Shown here piece by piece: positions 21,716 through 34,719 of a stretch of DNA of 64,000 nucleotides. Under the pieces are notes generated by a model. That model searched no databases and was not told where the DNA came from. It saw nothing but the letters and a program-made list of their open reading frames with translations. Each line of letters begins with the position of its first letter. Positions within the stretch are counted from its first letter, which is position 1. Made by a program: the position numbers and the translations under genes. Origin of the DNA: Dastarcus helophoroides (Eukaryota; Arthropoda; Insecta; Coleoptera; Bothrideridae); NCBI GenBank assembly GCA_028583605.1, contig CM053327.1:32730126-32794125 (forward strand), written 5' to 3'.

Positions 21716-22136
21716 TAAACAAAACTAAAATTGTAGTATATTCGTTTTGACTTTTAACACTAGGGAGCGCACGTCTTGGCGTGAATCGCTAATAATAATT
21801 ACATAACCTGCTACTGTCATTTTCTATTCTATGACTTTTATGTAGAGGTCACGTACGTCAAAATGTTGAATTGTCAAATATTGGGAAAATAAACAAATAT
21901 GGCTGTTGTTGTATAGTTTTTCCTGGACTTTAAAAATGCCCTCGTTAATACTATGTGCATTTTATATAATTATGTGAATAAAAATACAACTTATCTAATG
22001 AAGACTGATAAAACAAGCACCTATTTATGGCTAATAAATACAAACCAACCAGATCTTAAACTGAAACCATATTCATGAGGAAGTGTAAATATTGTTCAGG
22101 ACATATTTATTCCAATAATGAGTTAGAACATCAACA
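21716..22136 (+). promoter_or_regulatory. Probable promoter and 5'UTR of the adhesion GPCR
   Basis: A non-filler stretch directly before the GPCR start codon, with stops in all plus frames near the ATG. It contains TAGGGAGCGCACGTCTTGGC and an AGGTCACGTACGTC block. No TATA box or initiator can be named with confidence. Confidence 0.35.
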
Positions 22137-25100
22137 ATGAATATCGTTTTGCCATGCCTTTTATTAGTGATAGTGCGTCAAGTCTACATGGATGAATTAT
22201 GCCTAATGAACTGTGTGTGCATTAGAAACGCCCAAAAAGACCACTCCAATTATATGAAAATAAAATGTGAAAAATTAACAGAACTCGACGAGCACGAACT
22301 GCAAAATATTGCCGGCGAGATTTTACAGCTGTAAGTTGCAGATTATAAGTGACTGCTGGTTATAATTTTGTCATATTTTCAGCAATTTATCAAATAACCA
22401 GCTCACGACTTTCGCCCCAAAAGTTCAACTAATTGCTCTGCAGAAATTGTAAGTAAATACTTATAATTTTTTTCTTTGCTTAAAATTAAGTAAATATTTA
22501 CTTAAAAAAAACAACCATTCATGGGAAATCTGCTACAATAAATTATTCTATGTACATGTAAATGAATTACTCTGTATATATCGGCAGTCCTGTTGTATGG
22601 TGGCAAGCTTTTCTGGATTTAATAAGCTTTTTCAAGAAATGTTTACTTCATATCGAAGTTAATGAATTTAGTGATAAATTTCTAATATTCTCTCAGAATT
22701 TTCACATTTTTTCTCGAAATTTTGGTTTTACATTTTCAGATTTTGTTTTCTCAAGATTTTCAATTTTTATAACTTTCCTTGATATGTTGTCTTTTTTTTT
22801 TGAAAATTATTTCCTTTTTCTATGAAAATTAATAGTAATATAATATAATTTAAATTTCTGAAGAAATCAACGTTTTTTGAAAATTTCGATTAAAAAGTCT
22901 TAAATTTTCGATTTTTGATCATTTTGACCTTTTTAAAAATTGCGGATTTTTAAATATTGAATATTTCAACTTGTTAAACACTTTAAGTCATCAATAGATA
23001 ATATTTGTGACGCACCAAAATGCAAAATCTCTACGAAAATTCGTGTACATTGATGGTCGTTAATGTATTAACTTGTAGATTAGAATTTCGGGTCGATTTT
23101 GAGGCCAAAATTGAAACTTTAATCTGTCACTAGTCGTTTTATTTAAAGTGTGTAATATTTATTTTCCAGAGATTTGAGCAAAAATCGCTTAACATCGTTG
23201 GAGAAAGATCAGTTTTTGGAGATTCCCAATTTAAGGCGGCTTGACCTATCTGGAAACAATATCAAAGATATTAATCTCTACACCTTTACTAACTTGAAGA
23301 AATTAGAAAGACTTAAGCTAAACCACAACCAAATAAATTCAATAACACTGGGTACATTCGATCCCCTAATAAGTTTAAAACAATTGTGAGTATTGATTTA
23401 ATATTTACTTGGAAAGTTATTGTTGTTTTTCAGGGACATATCATTTAATCCATTGACATGCGACTGCAGCCTATTGTGGCTTTTAGACTGGAGTGTCAAT
23501 AAATCTGTTAAATTAGTATCGAATCCAAAGTGCAATTCTCCTTTAAAAGGTGCTTTCCTCAGAAAAATAAAAATCAACGAGGATATACAATGTAGCAACA
23601 AAATACCGTGGATTATAGATCTTAAACCATCGAAAAACCAAATTGTGTTCGAAGGCGATAGCTTAACATTACAATGTAAAGCGGCGGTGATAACCGATTC
23701 GTTTGAAGAAACCCCTAAGGTCGAATGGAAGTGGTTTGATTTAAACCCAAAAACCAACTTCCCGGAGATCAGAATTCAAAATCAGTTTCTGACCGGGTTG
23801 ATTGACAGCACCCTGCGCATTTACAACATAAGTAAAAATCATACAGGCCTTTGGGATTGTTTATATTCATCAAGACAAGGTAATCACTCGAGGGGTATAT
23901 CTATAGTGGTGATTTCCAACGAAACCCAATATTGTCCAATGGTTGTGACAAAAAACAACAAGGGAACTTACATGTGGCCTAGAACTATTGTAAATTATAC
24001 GGCGTCTGTTTCTTGCGAGTTTATCCATCAAAGTATGAGCATTTCTGAGCAAAGAGCTCATTATTTTTGCTCTGAGGATGGCGAATGGACAAATTTAAAT
24101 ACGTCGGCTTGTTCCTACATATCCGAAACGACAAGGGTCCTTGAACAATTTTCAAAAGTCAATTCGAGTATCCTGGAAAGTGCCAAACACTTTAGAGATT
24201 ATACATCAAATTTAAGGATATTTAGAGATGTTATGGATTTTGCTTATGCGGTGCAGACTATAGAAAATTATATGTATATATTTCCAAATGAACAATTAGG
24301 AGGCATTTTCATTGACGTAGTGAATAATTTTATGGATTTGCCAAAAGTTTATATTAGTGGTGCTAATGTTGTTGATAATAGTTCCTTAAAATTGATAAAA
24401 GCGACTGAAATATTAGCAGAAATCACACAGTCTTCACCACAACTACACAAGGTATATTATACACTTTTTAATACTGAAAAAATACATAGTTTTTTCAGTA
24501 GCTGTTACACAAAACCAACTGAATAATACATTATCGTCTAAATTTAAAGGCTTTTTGGGATTTCGATTTATTTTTTGGAAAATACTTCAACTGTTTTGAA
24601 ATAATGACTTTTTCAAAATTTCCATTTTTTCCGTAAATTATGACTGTTTTAAGAAATCGTTTTTTTAATCTAATTTTTTTCTTCAAAATTTTAACTTAGA
24701 TTTAAAAAATCGAAGTTTTTGCCTTTTTTTTTAATTGAAGGTTTTTTTTTGAAAACAAATGGTTTCACGTATTTTTCAATTTTGCTATAATTTTCTTTTT
24801 TTTAATAGTTTCAGGTTTTTATTTATTTCCTCAAAAGTTTTGAGTTTTTTTTTCAATTTTCGACTTTTTTGTTTGAAAAATCCTACTAACTGATAAAGTT
24901 GACTTATGCCAAATTTTGATTCTTTTTTAAACTTCGACTTTTTTGATTGACTTTATGTAATTTCGAATTTGTAAAACAAAAAATGTCTTCGCTTTGAAAA
25001 ACTTCCAATTTTTTCAAAATTTTCACTTGTGAAATTCCAGTTTTTTAAAATTTCAAGTGTTTCACCAAATTGCTTAATTTTGAAAATTGCTGTATTTTCT

Positions 25101-28100
25101 CCGCTTTTTCTCAGAATTTTGACTTATTTGGATATAATTGAATTTTATTGATATTTTTGATAATTTCGACCATTTCAGTATTTTGACGAAATTGGTAATA
25201 ATAACTTTATTTATTTCAGAGTAAAATAGCCTTAGAAATGTTTCCTGTTAAAAGAGATGGTTTTAAAGGAATAAAGTGTTCCTGGTATTTAAATGCAGAG
25301 AATCATTTAGATAGATTATTTTCCTGCGTTACCAATAGCCAAGCAGAAACCTCACTACTGCCAGGAAAAGTTATAGAAGCGTCGATAACTTTACCAGAGA
25401 CCCTTTTCGATGAGCTGCTTTTTAATAAAGCATATAAAATTCTAATTTCCATGCATGCTTCCAGCAAGTTATTTCCATTGATGGGTGATAAAGAAGATGT
25501 AATATCAGCAGTTGTTGGAGCTAAATTAGGTAAATAAATTTTATCATTTATATTTAATATTTTGTTATTTTCCTTTCTATTCTAAGTTACACTGTAGTTG
25601 ATGGATGTACAGTAGAACTCCGTTAATTCAACCATGACGAGAGTAAGGGGTAGGTCGAATTCCAAAAAAGGTCGGACAATCCAAAGTATAAAAAATTAAG
25701 ACAAATTTTAAGTAATAATATATGCTCTGAATTACCTACGTATATATTGCTAGCTAATTCGTCCGCGTGAAAGAATAGCAAGAATTATTGGGTAACCTTT
25801 TTGGAAATTCCAATTTTTTTTGAAGAATTCAATTTTTACTGAGAATGTAGAATTATGTATTTGGAAAATTTCGACATTTTAAAACATCACTTTTCAGAAT
25901 GTCAACATTTTCTCATTCAACTCTCAAAATTTCAAATTTTTTCGAAATTTTGACTGAATTTGGAAAATTTCGACTTTTCTCAGTTTTTACTTCTTTTGAA
26001 AATTCCATCTTTAAAATAATAATTTTTGAATATATTTTGATTTTCTTCTTTGTAAACTTTTTACGATAATTACTATTTTTGTTAAAAAATTTCTTTTTCG
26101 AATTTGCCTTCCAATAGTTTAATTTTTTTTACATTATGACTTCATTCGAAGTATCTTTTGGAAAATTGTGACTTTTATCACATTTTTGACCATATTTTTG
26201 AAAATGTTGACCTTTTTTCAAAATTTCCATTTTGTAATTAAAATTGTTTTAACGTTTTTTAAAATTCTGACTCGAAATTTCAACTTTTTTGCAAACCTGA
26301 GTTTTTAAATTCGATTTTTAAAACCATTTCCATTCTAAATTCGACTTTTTTTCAAAGTTTCAGTTTTTCCTCGTTTCGACTTTCTGAAAGTAACAATTCT
26401 TTTTTTATTCTGACTTCGATTTTTATTGAAAATCTCGACTTTTTTAAACATTTCGACTTTAAATTTTGAAAATTTCGAATTTCCAATTTTCCATTTTTTA
26501 ATTTGTAAATTTCAGCTCTTTCACAATTTTTGCTCTCTAAGATTTTGATTTATTTTGCAATTTTTTGAAAATTTTGATGCAAAATTTTGATTTTTAAAAA
26601 TTTTGATGCTGATGATGATTTCTCAAAATTTTGACTTTTTTTTTATTTCGTTTTTTAAGCCTGATTCTATTGAAATATTGCTTTATTGAAAACCACTTTT
26701 TTTAATTTCCTCTTTTGTTCAAATTATTTATTATTTCTCGAAGTTTTGACATTTTTAGAAAATTGCGAGTTTTATGTAGCAAATGGGTTTTTTATTTAAA
26801 AAATTTAAAAAATCAACTTTTTTGAAAATGTTTGCTTTTGTGAAAAATTGGATTTTTTCACAATTCCGATTTTTTAAATTTTCCAATTTGTAGAATGTTT
26901 ACTTTTTTTGAAAATGTTAACTTTCTGTCATCAAATGCCGGCTTTTTTTTAAGATATGATTTTTTCCAGAATTAAATCGTTTCAAAATTTTAATTTTTAA
27001 TGAAAATTATGACTATTTTCCAAGAATTTTTACTTTTTTTTTTAAATTTCGACTTTATGTAGTAAATGGTATTTTTATTTCAAAAATTGAAAAATTCGAC
27101 CTTTTTTAAAAATGTCCACTCTTTTCAAAAATTAGTTTTTTATGCAGTACCAAAATTAAGGTCAGCTTATCCGAAGATTCGGACCATCCGAGGTCGGATC
27201 AACGGAGTTCTACTGTATGTGGAAATACTACTCTTGCTTGAGCTATTAAAATTATAAATCATTAAAAATTTTTGCAGTGGACACCGTATTAACTAATTTG
27301 ACAGATCCAATATTTGTGATGATGAGGACCCCGTCTACCTCCCTCTTTGAAGTAAAGCCATTCGTCCCTGTCTGGTGGAATCCCGAACTGAGGAATGGCT
27401 CAGGAGGTTGGTCATCTGAAAATTGCCAGTTCAATGATGAGCTTCAGGACTACTTAGTATTCTCCTGTTATCAGTTTAGCTATTACGGTCTATTACAGGA
27501 CATATCGCATTTGAGAAACCAAGAGTATGTCAGTGTATTTAAAATGTTGCACCCAGCTCTTTACGTTGGAGCTTTTATTTTATTTGTTTGTTTCCTTATC
27601 ACGATATTAACATATTTATTGTGCTACACATTGATTCAAATGCCAAAAAAAGCGAAACATTCCTTGATCAATTTATGGATATCTGTTTGCTTCTTACTGT
27701 TTATGTATATTTTTGGGATAAACCAAACGGAAAATGTGCAAATGTGCCAAGTTATTGGGATGCTTTTGCACTATTTTAGCTTGTCTTCGTTGCTTTGGAT
27801 TTGCGTTGGTGTCAACTGTATGTATAAAAGGTTGAGTAAACACGATGTTATCGAACTGCAGGATGACGAATTGCCCTCAGAACAACCAGTGCAAAAACCT
27901 ATACTAGGTTTGTATTTCGTCGGATGGGGTATCGCTGCTATAATTTGTGGTTTATCAGCTGCTATAAATATGAAGGAATACGCGTCACCAACGCATTGCT
28001 TTTTGAGATCTGGTCCCGAATTGAGCGCACTATACATACCATTTACCATACTATTAGTGTTCTTGGGCATATTTTGCTTACTAATCAGATGCACCTTGTA

Positions 28101-29790
28101 CAATTTGGACAGTAATGGGCACTTGAGTGAAGGCACACAAGCAACAGAAAATGTTGACTTAGATCTTTTAGAGTCGAATTTTACCAACGCGGAATCTAGA
28201 AGCATTCATAGTACTTCCACCAAGACGACTTCAAGCGAAATGGAAGATCAAGAACATGGACCATCTACGCAACTTAAAGCATACATAATTTTTCTCTTTT
28301 TACTTATCCTGACTTGGTTAAGTTGCGCTTTTGCAACTGTGCAACCTCTACATTTGGGTTTTTATGAAGAAGATTTGTTCAGTGTGATATCCCTTATATT
28401 CTTCTCAATGCTCGGATTTTTTACAGTGTTTTTCTTCTGCATAGCGCGTTCTGACGTTAGAACGCAATGGGCCAAATTTTTCCGATGGTTAAAAAAAGAG
28501 CATCCGTGCTTCCGATCAAGAAGTTTACTAGATACGATGCCTAATGTATCCCCAATACAAATCCAACCCCTTCCATTGCCCCCTGTTCCTAATACCGCCG
28601 TTAATGATGTTCAAATACAAGTAACATCGCGATCTAGTAGTCGAAGTTCCAACAATACAAAAAGTAACTCGAACAATAGTAATATTTTGAAAGTCGCCAT
28701 GGATCTCAACGGTTCATTTATAGAAAAAGGCTCAAAAGTGAACAACGTTAACCTAATCGTACTACACAGACAGCAGTACAGAACCCATACTATACCTAAC
28801 ATAATTGAAAATCCTACTAACGCCGCTGATGTATTCTACAATCCTCATCAAAGTACCGTCGCCAGGAAATTCTTCCGAAGACAAAAGAAGCACATGATGA
28901 AGCGTAATAATCTAACGGGTAGACCCCGCGATCGGTATAGTGACACCGGTAGCGCAATTTCGGAACCAAAGTGCAAAAAAGATAACGTTGCCGTCGAAAA
29001 TAGCATTTTCGGGGCCAAATCCAAAGTGAACAACACCAACATTCACGTGGAACACGTTAGAAAAGTCCAGCGGAAAAATCCCAACCTGTTTTCGGACAGC
29101 GCGGATGATTACGATTCCCCGAGTAACGTACCGATGGAAACTCTTTTCATCAACGCGGAGCACTTGAGAAAACGTGAAGTGCAGAGACATAGAACCAGGA
29201 AAAAGTCGAACAACGGGAGTAAGTCGCAATCGATGGAAAATAACATGCGTTCTGTATCGCAACAATGTACCTTGGAGTATAGCTCGGAAAATATTTCTGA
29301 TTCCATCCTGGATAGTAGTCCGCAAAAACTATTGACGCATCCACTTAATGTGAATGAAGCAACATTGAACAATAGTCCGATGCAGGGGAGTTTAGTCGAT
29401 GATAATATGTATACCAATGTAAATAAAGACATCGAGCAGTTGCCAACTACAACAAATGCGGATGGTGGTTCGGCTAATACAAGTGCAATTACGACTCCTA
29501 GAATATATATCAATCCATCTCACGATCTTCTTTTTGCCAAACCTGTTAATAGTAGCAGGACGAGTAGTGTGTCGGTTAGTGACCTAGATGAATTGTATCA
29601 GCAGATTCGGAGAGGTCCAAAAGCGAAACCGTCTTATTCGAATGTTTGCGTCAATAATTACAACAGTATTCATCACAGCCCGTGTTTGTCGGATTCGGAA
29701 ATACACTCGTATGTTAGTGAAATTAGGTACAGACGGCGGAGAAATGCCTCTAGTAATGATAATTTGAGTGACATCGAAACAACTGTCTAA
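22137..29790 (+). CDS. Adhesion GPCR, ADGRA (GPR123/124/125) type
   Basis: Six coding exons with matching phases: 22137-22330, 22383-22448, 23170-23385, 23434-24451, 25220-25529, 27278-29790. They sum to 4317 nt, 1438 residues. Order: signal peptide (MNIVLPCLLLVIV); leucine-rich repeats about 64-158; LRR C-cap with four cysteines about 168-212; Ig domain about 217-319 (C240, W257, C301); hormone-receptor domain about 326-385; GAIN-like region to about 680; seven membrane segments about 694-991; a ~447-residue serine/asparagine-rich tail ending DIETTV. LRR-Ig-HormR-GAIN-7TM is the ADGRA plan; vertebrate GPR124 is a Wnt7 co-receptor and GPR124/125 tails bind Dlg PDZ domains. The region before TM1 (CQFNDELQDYLVFSCYQFSY) lacks the HL-T/S self-cleavage triplet, so the protein is probably uncleaved. 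I do not assign a species-specific symbol; Drosophila has one homologue of this class. Confidence 0.93.
24540..25195 (+). repeat. AT-rich filler in GPCR intron 4
   Basis: TTTTGAAAATTTCGACTTTT-type filler between coding exons 4 and 5. Nothing else is seen. Confidence 0.5.
25610..27215. mobile_element. Pogo/Tigger-like TIR element filled with AT-rich repeat
   Basis: The left end CAGTAGAACTCCGTTAA and right end (reverse) CAGTAGAACTCCGTTGA form inverted repeats. Each is flanked by TA (25608-25609, 27216-27217), the duplication of the Tc1/mariner/pogo superfamily. A matching inner pair (TCGGACAATCC and GGACCATCCGAGGTC) extends the similarity. The 1.6 kb interior is filler with no transposase, so it is non-autonomous. 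It occupies most of GPCR intron 5. Confidence 0.75.
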
Positions 29791-31560
29791 ATACAGAACA
29801 TAAAATGAGCTGATTGCTGATGTTATTAATTCAAATACTTTATCAGGCATTGTCGTCGGATTGTGGCCATGTATTACCAAAAGTTATAATTTTGAGTAAT
29901 TCTACATGTTGGGCAATATGTGCATGAGACAGCCTCGTGCAAATGCAATAACAGACACGATTATTATTGTACCTGTACCCTCCAAGTTTGAAGTCGAAAT
30001 TTAAAGAAAAATATTAAAAATTTTACTTAGGATTTTAGGAAGAAAGTATTTATGACTATACTAGCTGATACTCGTGGCTTCGTCTCCTTAAAAGAAGAGA
30101 AATTCATTTTTAGAATTTCCGACTTTCTGAAGAATTCGAATTTAATTGGGAATCGAGAGTTATATATTTAAAAACTTTCCACATTTTAAAATATCGACTT
30201 TTTTTCAGAATGTTGATGGTTTCTCATTCGACTCCCAAAATTTCAACTTTTTTTCGAAATTTTGACTTAATTTGGAAAATTTCGACTTTTTTAGAGATTT
30301 TTACCTTTTTTTGAAATTCCACATTTAAATTAACGATTTTTAGGTAATTTTGATTTTCTCTTTTGGGGACTTGTTAGGATAATTTCTATTTTTGTTAAAA
30401 AATTTCTTTTTTGAAAATTTTATTTTGAATAGTTTTCAATAGTTTAAATTTTTAAAATGTTGGGGTTTTAAATTTTTTAGAAAATCTTGACTTTTTATTA
30501 CATTTTTGACCTTATTTAGATAGAAAATAAGTCGTGGCATATGCGCGAGAGTAGTAAATCGAGATACTAGGCGAGACCTGGCAACACTGAAGCGCACAAA
30601 CAGACAAACACACTTTTGCATTTATATATTAGTAAGGATATTATTACATATGGGCAGCCGTCAGCTCATTTTATCAATTTCTGACGTATTTTTCTTGTTT
30701 CTAACTAATGTGTGTAACGCGTATATGAATTAGTATAATATGGAAATCATCGGTATGCTGTATGCTTTTGGCGGAGGTAATATTGATGTGGGCTATGCGG
30801 CTAAAGCTGGCTTGCGAAGTGAAGTTAATAAGATATGCTCAAAATTGGTTGTTGTAAGTAACGTGCCCGATATATTAATTTTAAACGTTAAAGTAGCTAG
30901 AGTATGTAAATGTTTTGTGAGATATATATTTTTTGTATCAAATTTATACATCGAAATGTGCATTATTCAGATGAAATTATTTATTGGGATCTATAAAGCG
31001 TTTTAGCTTGACACTCCCTAAAATTACAGTTTATTAGATGTATAGCTTAGATTCTGATTTAATTATTCATTTTTTTGCTGTATTTATTACCTGTGATATT
31101 AAAACAATACTCTTTATTTTTAGCAAACAAAATAACGCTGATTCTTAGCATAAATTGTGTATTTTTTCATTACATATAAGGACATTTTTTCATATATATC
31201 GTAAGTTACAATTTGGCATTTTATAATTCTGTAAACTGGTATAATTTGTAATTTACTTTGTTTTTGAAAGAATGAATCACTTTTGCCTATGTATAACGCT
31301 TAATGCATTGTTTGATGTATTAGCTGCCTTAAATATGAAATATCCAAAGTATCCCTTTTCCGTGTTAAAGAATCTCTATATGTTAAAATATTTATTTGTA
31401 AAAATAATGTACAATGTTTAAGACTGTTACTTTTTATAGTATTAAGAATGACATCAAACGTAAACAGCCGATATTTGTTAAGAACCGATATGTAAAATTT
31501 GTAATCAATAAAAATATACAAGTAATGGTTTATAATGTTTAAACCTATCACATAATCCTT
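29791..31560 (+). other. GPCR 3'UTR region with an embedded repeat
   Basis: Non-filler sequence follows the stop codon to about 30000 and again from 30640 to 31560. AATAAA lies at 31507-31512 and may end the transcript. Between them (30058-30640) is an element remnant. The open frame at 30740 has no recognised similarity and looks like chance. Confidence 0.4.
30058..30640. mobile_element. Repeat remnant with filler interior
   Basis: Begins TACTAGCTGATACTCGTGGC with TTCGTCTCC and ends AGACAAACACACTTTTGC followed by ATATATTAGTAAGGAT. Such ends recur widely in insect repeats. The middle 30090-30520 is the same AT-rich filler seen elsewhere. Family assignment is uncertain. Confidence 0.45.
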
Positions 31561-31789
31561 TATGTTAATTGAATTCAGCCCCGTAGTCAGAGGGAAAACA
31601 AAGTGACGTGGCCAATTCTAGAATAATGCCTACATACAGTATTGGTTAGTTGGTTGGTTTGGTCTGGCTTGCAAATAAAGAGTAACGAACCAAACTGTGG
31701 CGCCAGGCAACTATTATTTTGAAAAGTTAATGGGCAGAAAAAAACATGAAAGAATCTTTTCCACCGGGGGTTAAAAGCTGCCCGATTTT

Positions 31790-32620
31790 CAAATTTAACT
31801 GCTGAACTTGGGGGGGATCGGGGGAAATTTCCAAAATTTTAAAATCAAAATTTCGAAAAAAGAAAACGTACTTTTCCCAAAAAAAGAATTTTATTTTAAA
31901 AAACCCTTTATCCTTTTGGGAAAATTAAAAAAAATTTCGGAAAAAAAAAAAATCGAAATTTTTTTAAAAAACGAAATTGTGACAAAAAACTCGCAATTTT
32001 CCCGAGTAAGTAGAAGAAAAATAAAATTGAAAAAATCCAAAAATATTTCTCTTACTTTATTTGGGAAAAATAAAATCAAATTTTAAAAAGATAGTTTTCC
32101 TAGAAATATTCTAAAATATTATTCTCAGAATTATAATGTTTTATTAAAATTATGATCCAATTTTAGAAAAAGAAACGAATTTTGAGAAAAAGCCGATATT
32201 TTCAGAAACAAGACGCCGAATTTCGAGGTACATATTGTTTCGAAAATTAAGATGAATTTGGAGAACCACTGGAAATGTAGAAAGTCAAATTAAAAAAGGT
32301 CAAAAAAAACTTTCAATTAAGAAAAATGAATTTCGAAAAGTAGATCAACATTTCGAGAAAATGATCAAAAATATCCAAAAGCCTAATAGAAGAAAAGAAA
32401 GAGTGGAAAAACTAGAATTGTGAAAATCAAGTCCTAATTTCGAAAAGACGCGTTTCGAGAAAAGGTCAGAATTTTCAGAAAATCGAATTTAAAATTACGT
32501 TCGAGAGGAACTTGAAAAATGTCGAAAAATCAAAAAAAAAATTTTTCAAAGGTCGAATTTTGCGAAAAAAGTTGTAGTTTTAGGAAAAAACGAATCATTA
32601 GTGAAACTAATAGAAGAATG
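31790..32620 (-). repeat. AT-rich filler, reversed orientation
   Basis: AAAAATCGAAATTTT-type filler before the Penelope-like element. The preceding 31560-31790 is less repetitive (GTGGCGCCAGGCAACTATTA) but unrecognised. Confidence 0.45.
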
Positions 32621-32774
32621 TAAACTGTTTAGGTGTTCCAATTCAGAAGAGTTTCGCCTCTGATATGGTGGACATACTGAGTTACCGTGCTCTGATGTTT
32701 TGAAATTGGCCTTTTCATTCTTTCATTTTTGCATATTCCCTCATATTTCACTTTTCATTTATTTTTCTTTCTTT

Positions 32775-32819
32775 TGTTCCTGAAGAAGCCCCCTACGATG
32801 GTGGGCGAAACGTCGAACA
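32775..32819 (+). ncRNA. Hammerhead ribozyme motif in the Penelope-like repeat
   Basis: Stem I TGTTC; box CTGAAGA; one extra A; stem II GCCC with a loop and GGGC; GAAA; stem III ACGT (self-complementary); cleavage triplet GTC (predicted cut after 32814); stem I partner GAACA, five pairs. The single extra base before stem II departs from the canonical core. Penelope-like elements are known to carry hammerheads of this short-stem-III kind, which supports the reading. The partner copy at 34588-34632 keeps stem I, the box and GAAACGTC but has a damaged stem II. Confidence 0.65.
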
Positions 32820-32999
32820 CTTTTAGTAGTTCTTTGACACGGTCCAATCCCGGAAGAAGTATATCCTGTACTGACTCTGGCCGTGGAAGCCTTCGTTATC
32901 ATATTCAGAACCTCTACGGAGAGGAAATTTCTCGCAAACCCTTCTTTTCTCTAAACTTCGTCATAAAGATTCTAAACTTATTTCCAATCTAACTTTTCT

Positions 33000-34424
33000 G
33001 TTGCGTTGCAGGGATCACAATTTAATTCCAAAATCTTTCAGAATTAAAGATAACTTTAGAAGCAATTCTTCATTCAAAATTCTTCATAAAGCTAGTTTGT
33101 CCCTTGTCCGGGATCTGATTAAAAGCATTAAACGCGATTTGGCTTCGATCTCCCGACAATTGCTCGGGCTCCATCTGGAACTATCGAGTAGATTGTCGGT
33201 TGAAAATTGGAGTCATTTCGACGCCATATCCTATAATCAGTCGAAAAAACTTTTGAATTAGAAAATCTGAAACACAAGAAGAAATTCGAATCCCAAAGTC
33301 CCAAGGTCAAAACTTATATTTAGTCTCAAAAACAGTAGTCAATTTGTCTTCCCGTCCACTATCGGATACGAACCTGCCATCTTATCTAAAGGACTGAATT
33401 TTGCTGTCGCCCCAAGAAAAATTCCAACTGAGAAAATAATCAGTGCAGCAGAGTCTTTAATCAGAACTCTCCCCAAGGGGAGGAGTTTTCAAACTACAAA
33501 AATACTAAAACATGCCAAACCACCAAAGTCCAACATTTCTAGAAAATAAAGACGTGCCCTTAAAACCTTAAAAACAGATTCTCCAATCACTATTCTCTCG
33601 GCTGACAAAGGTAATGCAACTGTCACCTTGGATGATTCCGAGTATGTAACCAAATTTAACGCTCTGTTGAATGACGTATCCTATATTCCTCTTCCTCGGG
33701 ACCCAACAACTAAAATTGAACGTGAACTAAAGTCCAAACTAGAATCCTCAAATTTGTCCGCAGACATTCTCAGACATCTTGTTCCGAGATAATCCAAACC
33801 ACCTCGTCTTTATGGTCTCCCCAAAATTCACAAACCCAATATTCCTCTTAGGCCCATTGTCAGCACGATAAATTCACCAATCTACAATGTCTCGAAATAT
33901 TTATCTAACATACTCAAATCATATACCGGAAACACATCATCACATGTCCTAAATTCTAAACACTTTGTGGAATTATTGTCCGAATTAACCCTAGCCCCAA
34001 TGACATACTAGTAAGTTTTGACGTCACTTCATTATTCACTGATGTTCCAGTTTCCGACTCCATGACGATAATTCGTCAATTATTTTCAGGCAAAGAGAAT
34101 GCAGATTCTCTAGTTGATTTAACTGAAATGTGCCTCACATCGACTTATTTTTTTTTTAATGGCAGCTTCTATAAACAAGTCTCCGGCACCCCAATGGGTT
34201 CCCCCTTATCCCCGGAATCTTTCAAAAACACTGCGTTGGAAACTGCGGATTTAAAACCTAAGGTTTGGCTTCGTTATGTAGATGACACATTTATTGTATG
34301 GCCGCATGGCAAGGATTTACTAAATTTATTTTCGGAAGACCTAAACAGTTTACATTCTTTTATGTCAGAAGAGTTTCGCCTCTGGTATGGTGGACATACT
34401 GAGTTACCGTGCTCTTCTATCTAA
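33000..34424 (+). pseudogene. Penelope-like reverse transcriptase, broken and 3'-truncated
   Basis: Reads through frameshifts and stops: RDHNLIPKSFRIKDNFRSN, ILSADKGNATVTLDDSEY, PPRLYGLPKIHKPNIPLRPI, VSTINSPIYNVSKYLS, VSFDVTSLFTDVPV, QVSGTPMGSPLSP and the catalytic WLRYVDDTFIVWPHG (YVDD). The ADKGNATV and GLPKIHK blocks are characteristic of Penelope-type RT. In-frame stops occur around 33547, 33790 and 34009. After LNSLHSFM the reading runs straight into terminal-repeat sequence, so the thumb and GIY-YIG nuclease are missing. Confidence 0.85.
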
Positions 34425-34719
34425 ACTTTCTTATCCTTTGCACCAATTTTCAAATCAAAAGAGTTTCGCCTCTGGTATGGTGGACATACGGAGTTACCGT
34501 GCTCTGATGTTTTGAAATTGGCCTTTTCACTCTTTCATTTTTGCATATTTCCTCATATTCCACTTTTCATTTATTTTTTCTTTTCTTTGTTCCTGAAGAA
34601 ATCCCCTACGATGATGAGCGAAACGTCGAACACTTTTAGTAGTTCTTTGACACGGTCCAATCCCGGAAGAAGTATATCCTGTACTGACTCTGGCCGTGGA
34701 AGCCTTCGTTATCACAAAA

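Larger units (their letters stand above)
32645..34712 (+). mobile_element. Penelope-like retroelement with direct terminal repeats
   Basis: Terminal repeats of about 255-275 bp at 32645-32901 and 34445-34712 share GAGTTTCGCCTCTG, GGTGGACATAC, GAGTTACCGTGCTCTGATGT, a CTTTTCATTTATTTTT tract, CGAAACGTCGAACAC and CCGTGGAAGCCTTCGTTATC. Between them lies a broken Penelope-type ORF. A short additional copy of the repeat's start is at 34368-34425. Fragments of the same repeat occur at 12083-12203 and 41760-41900. Confidence 0.88.

Noticed and set aside
28912..29513. Minus-strand frames opposite the GPCR tail (134 and 137 codons)
   Set aside because: Shadows of the long plus-strand coding exon, which has family-conserved content.
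30740..31006. 88-codon plus frame starting MEIIGMLYAFGGGNIDVGYA
   Set aside because: Lies in the probable GPCR 3'UTR, becomes low-complexity, and has no recognised domain or splice support.
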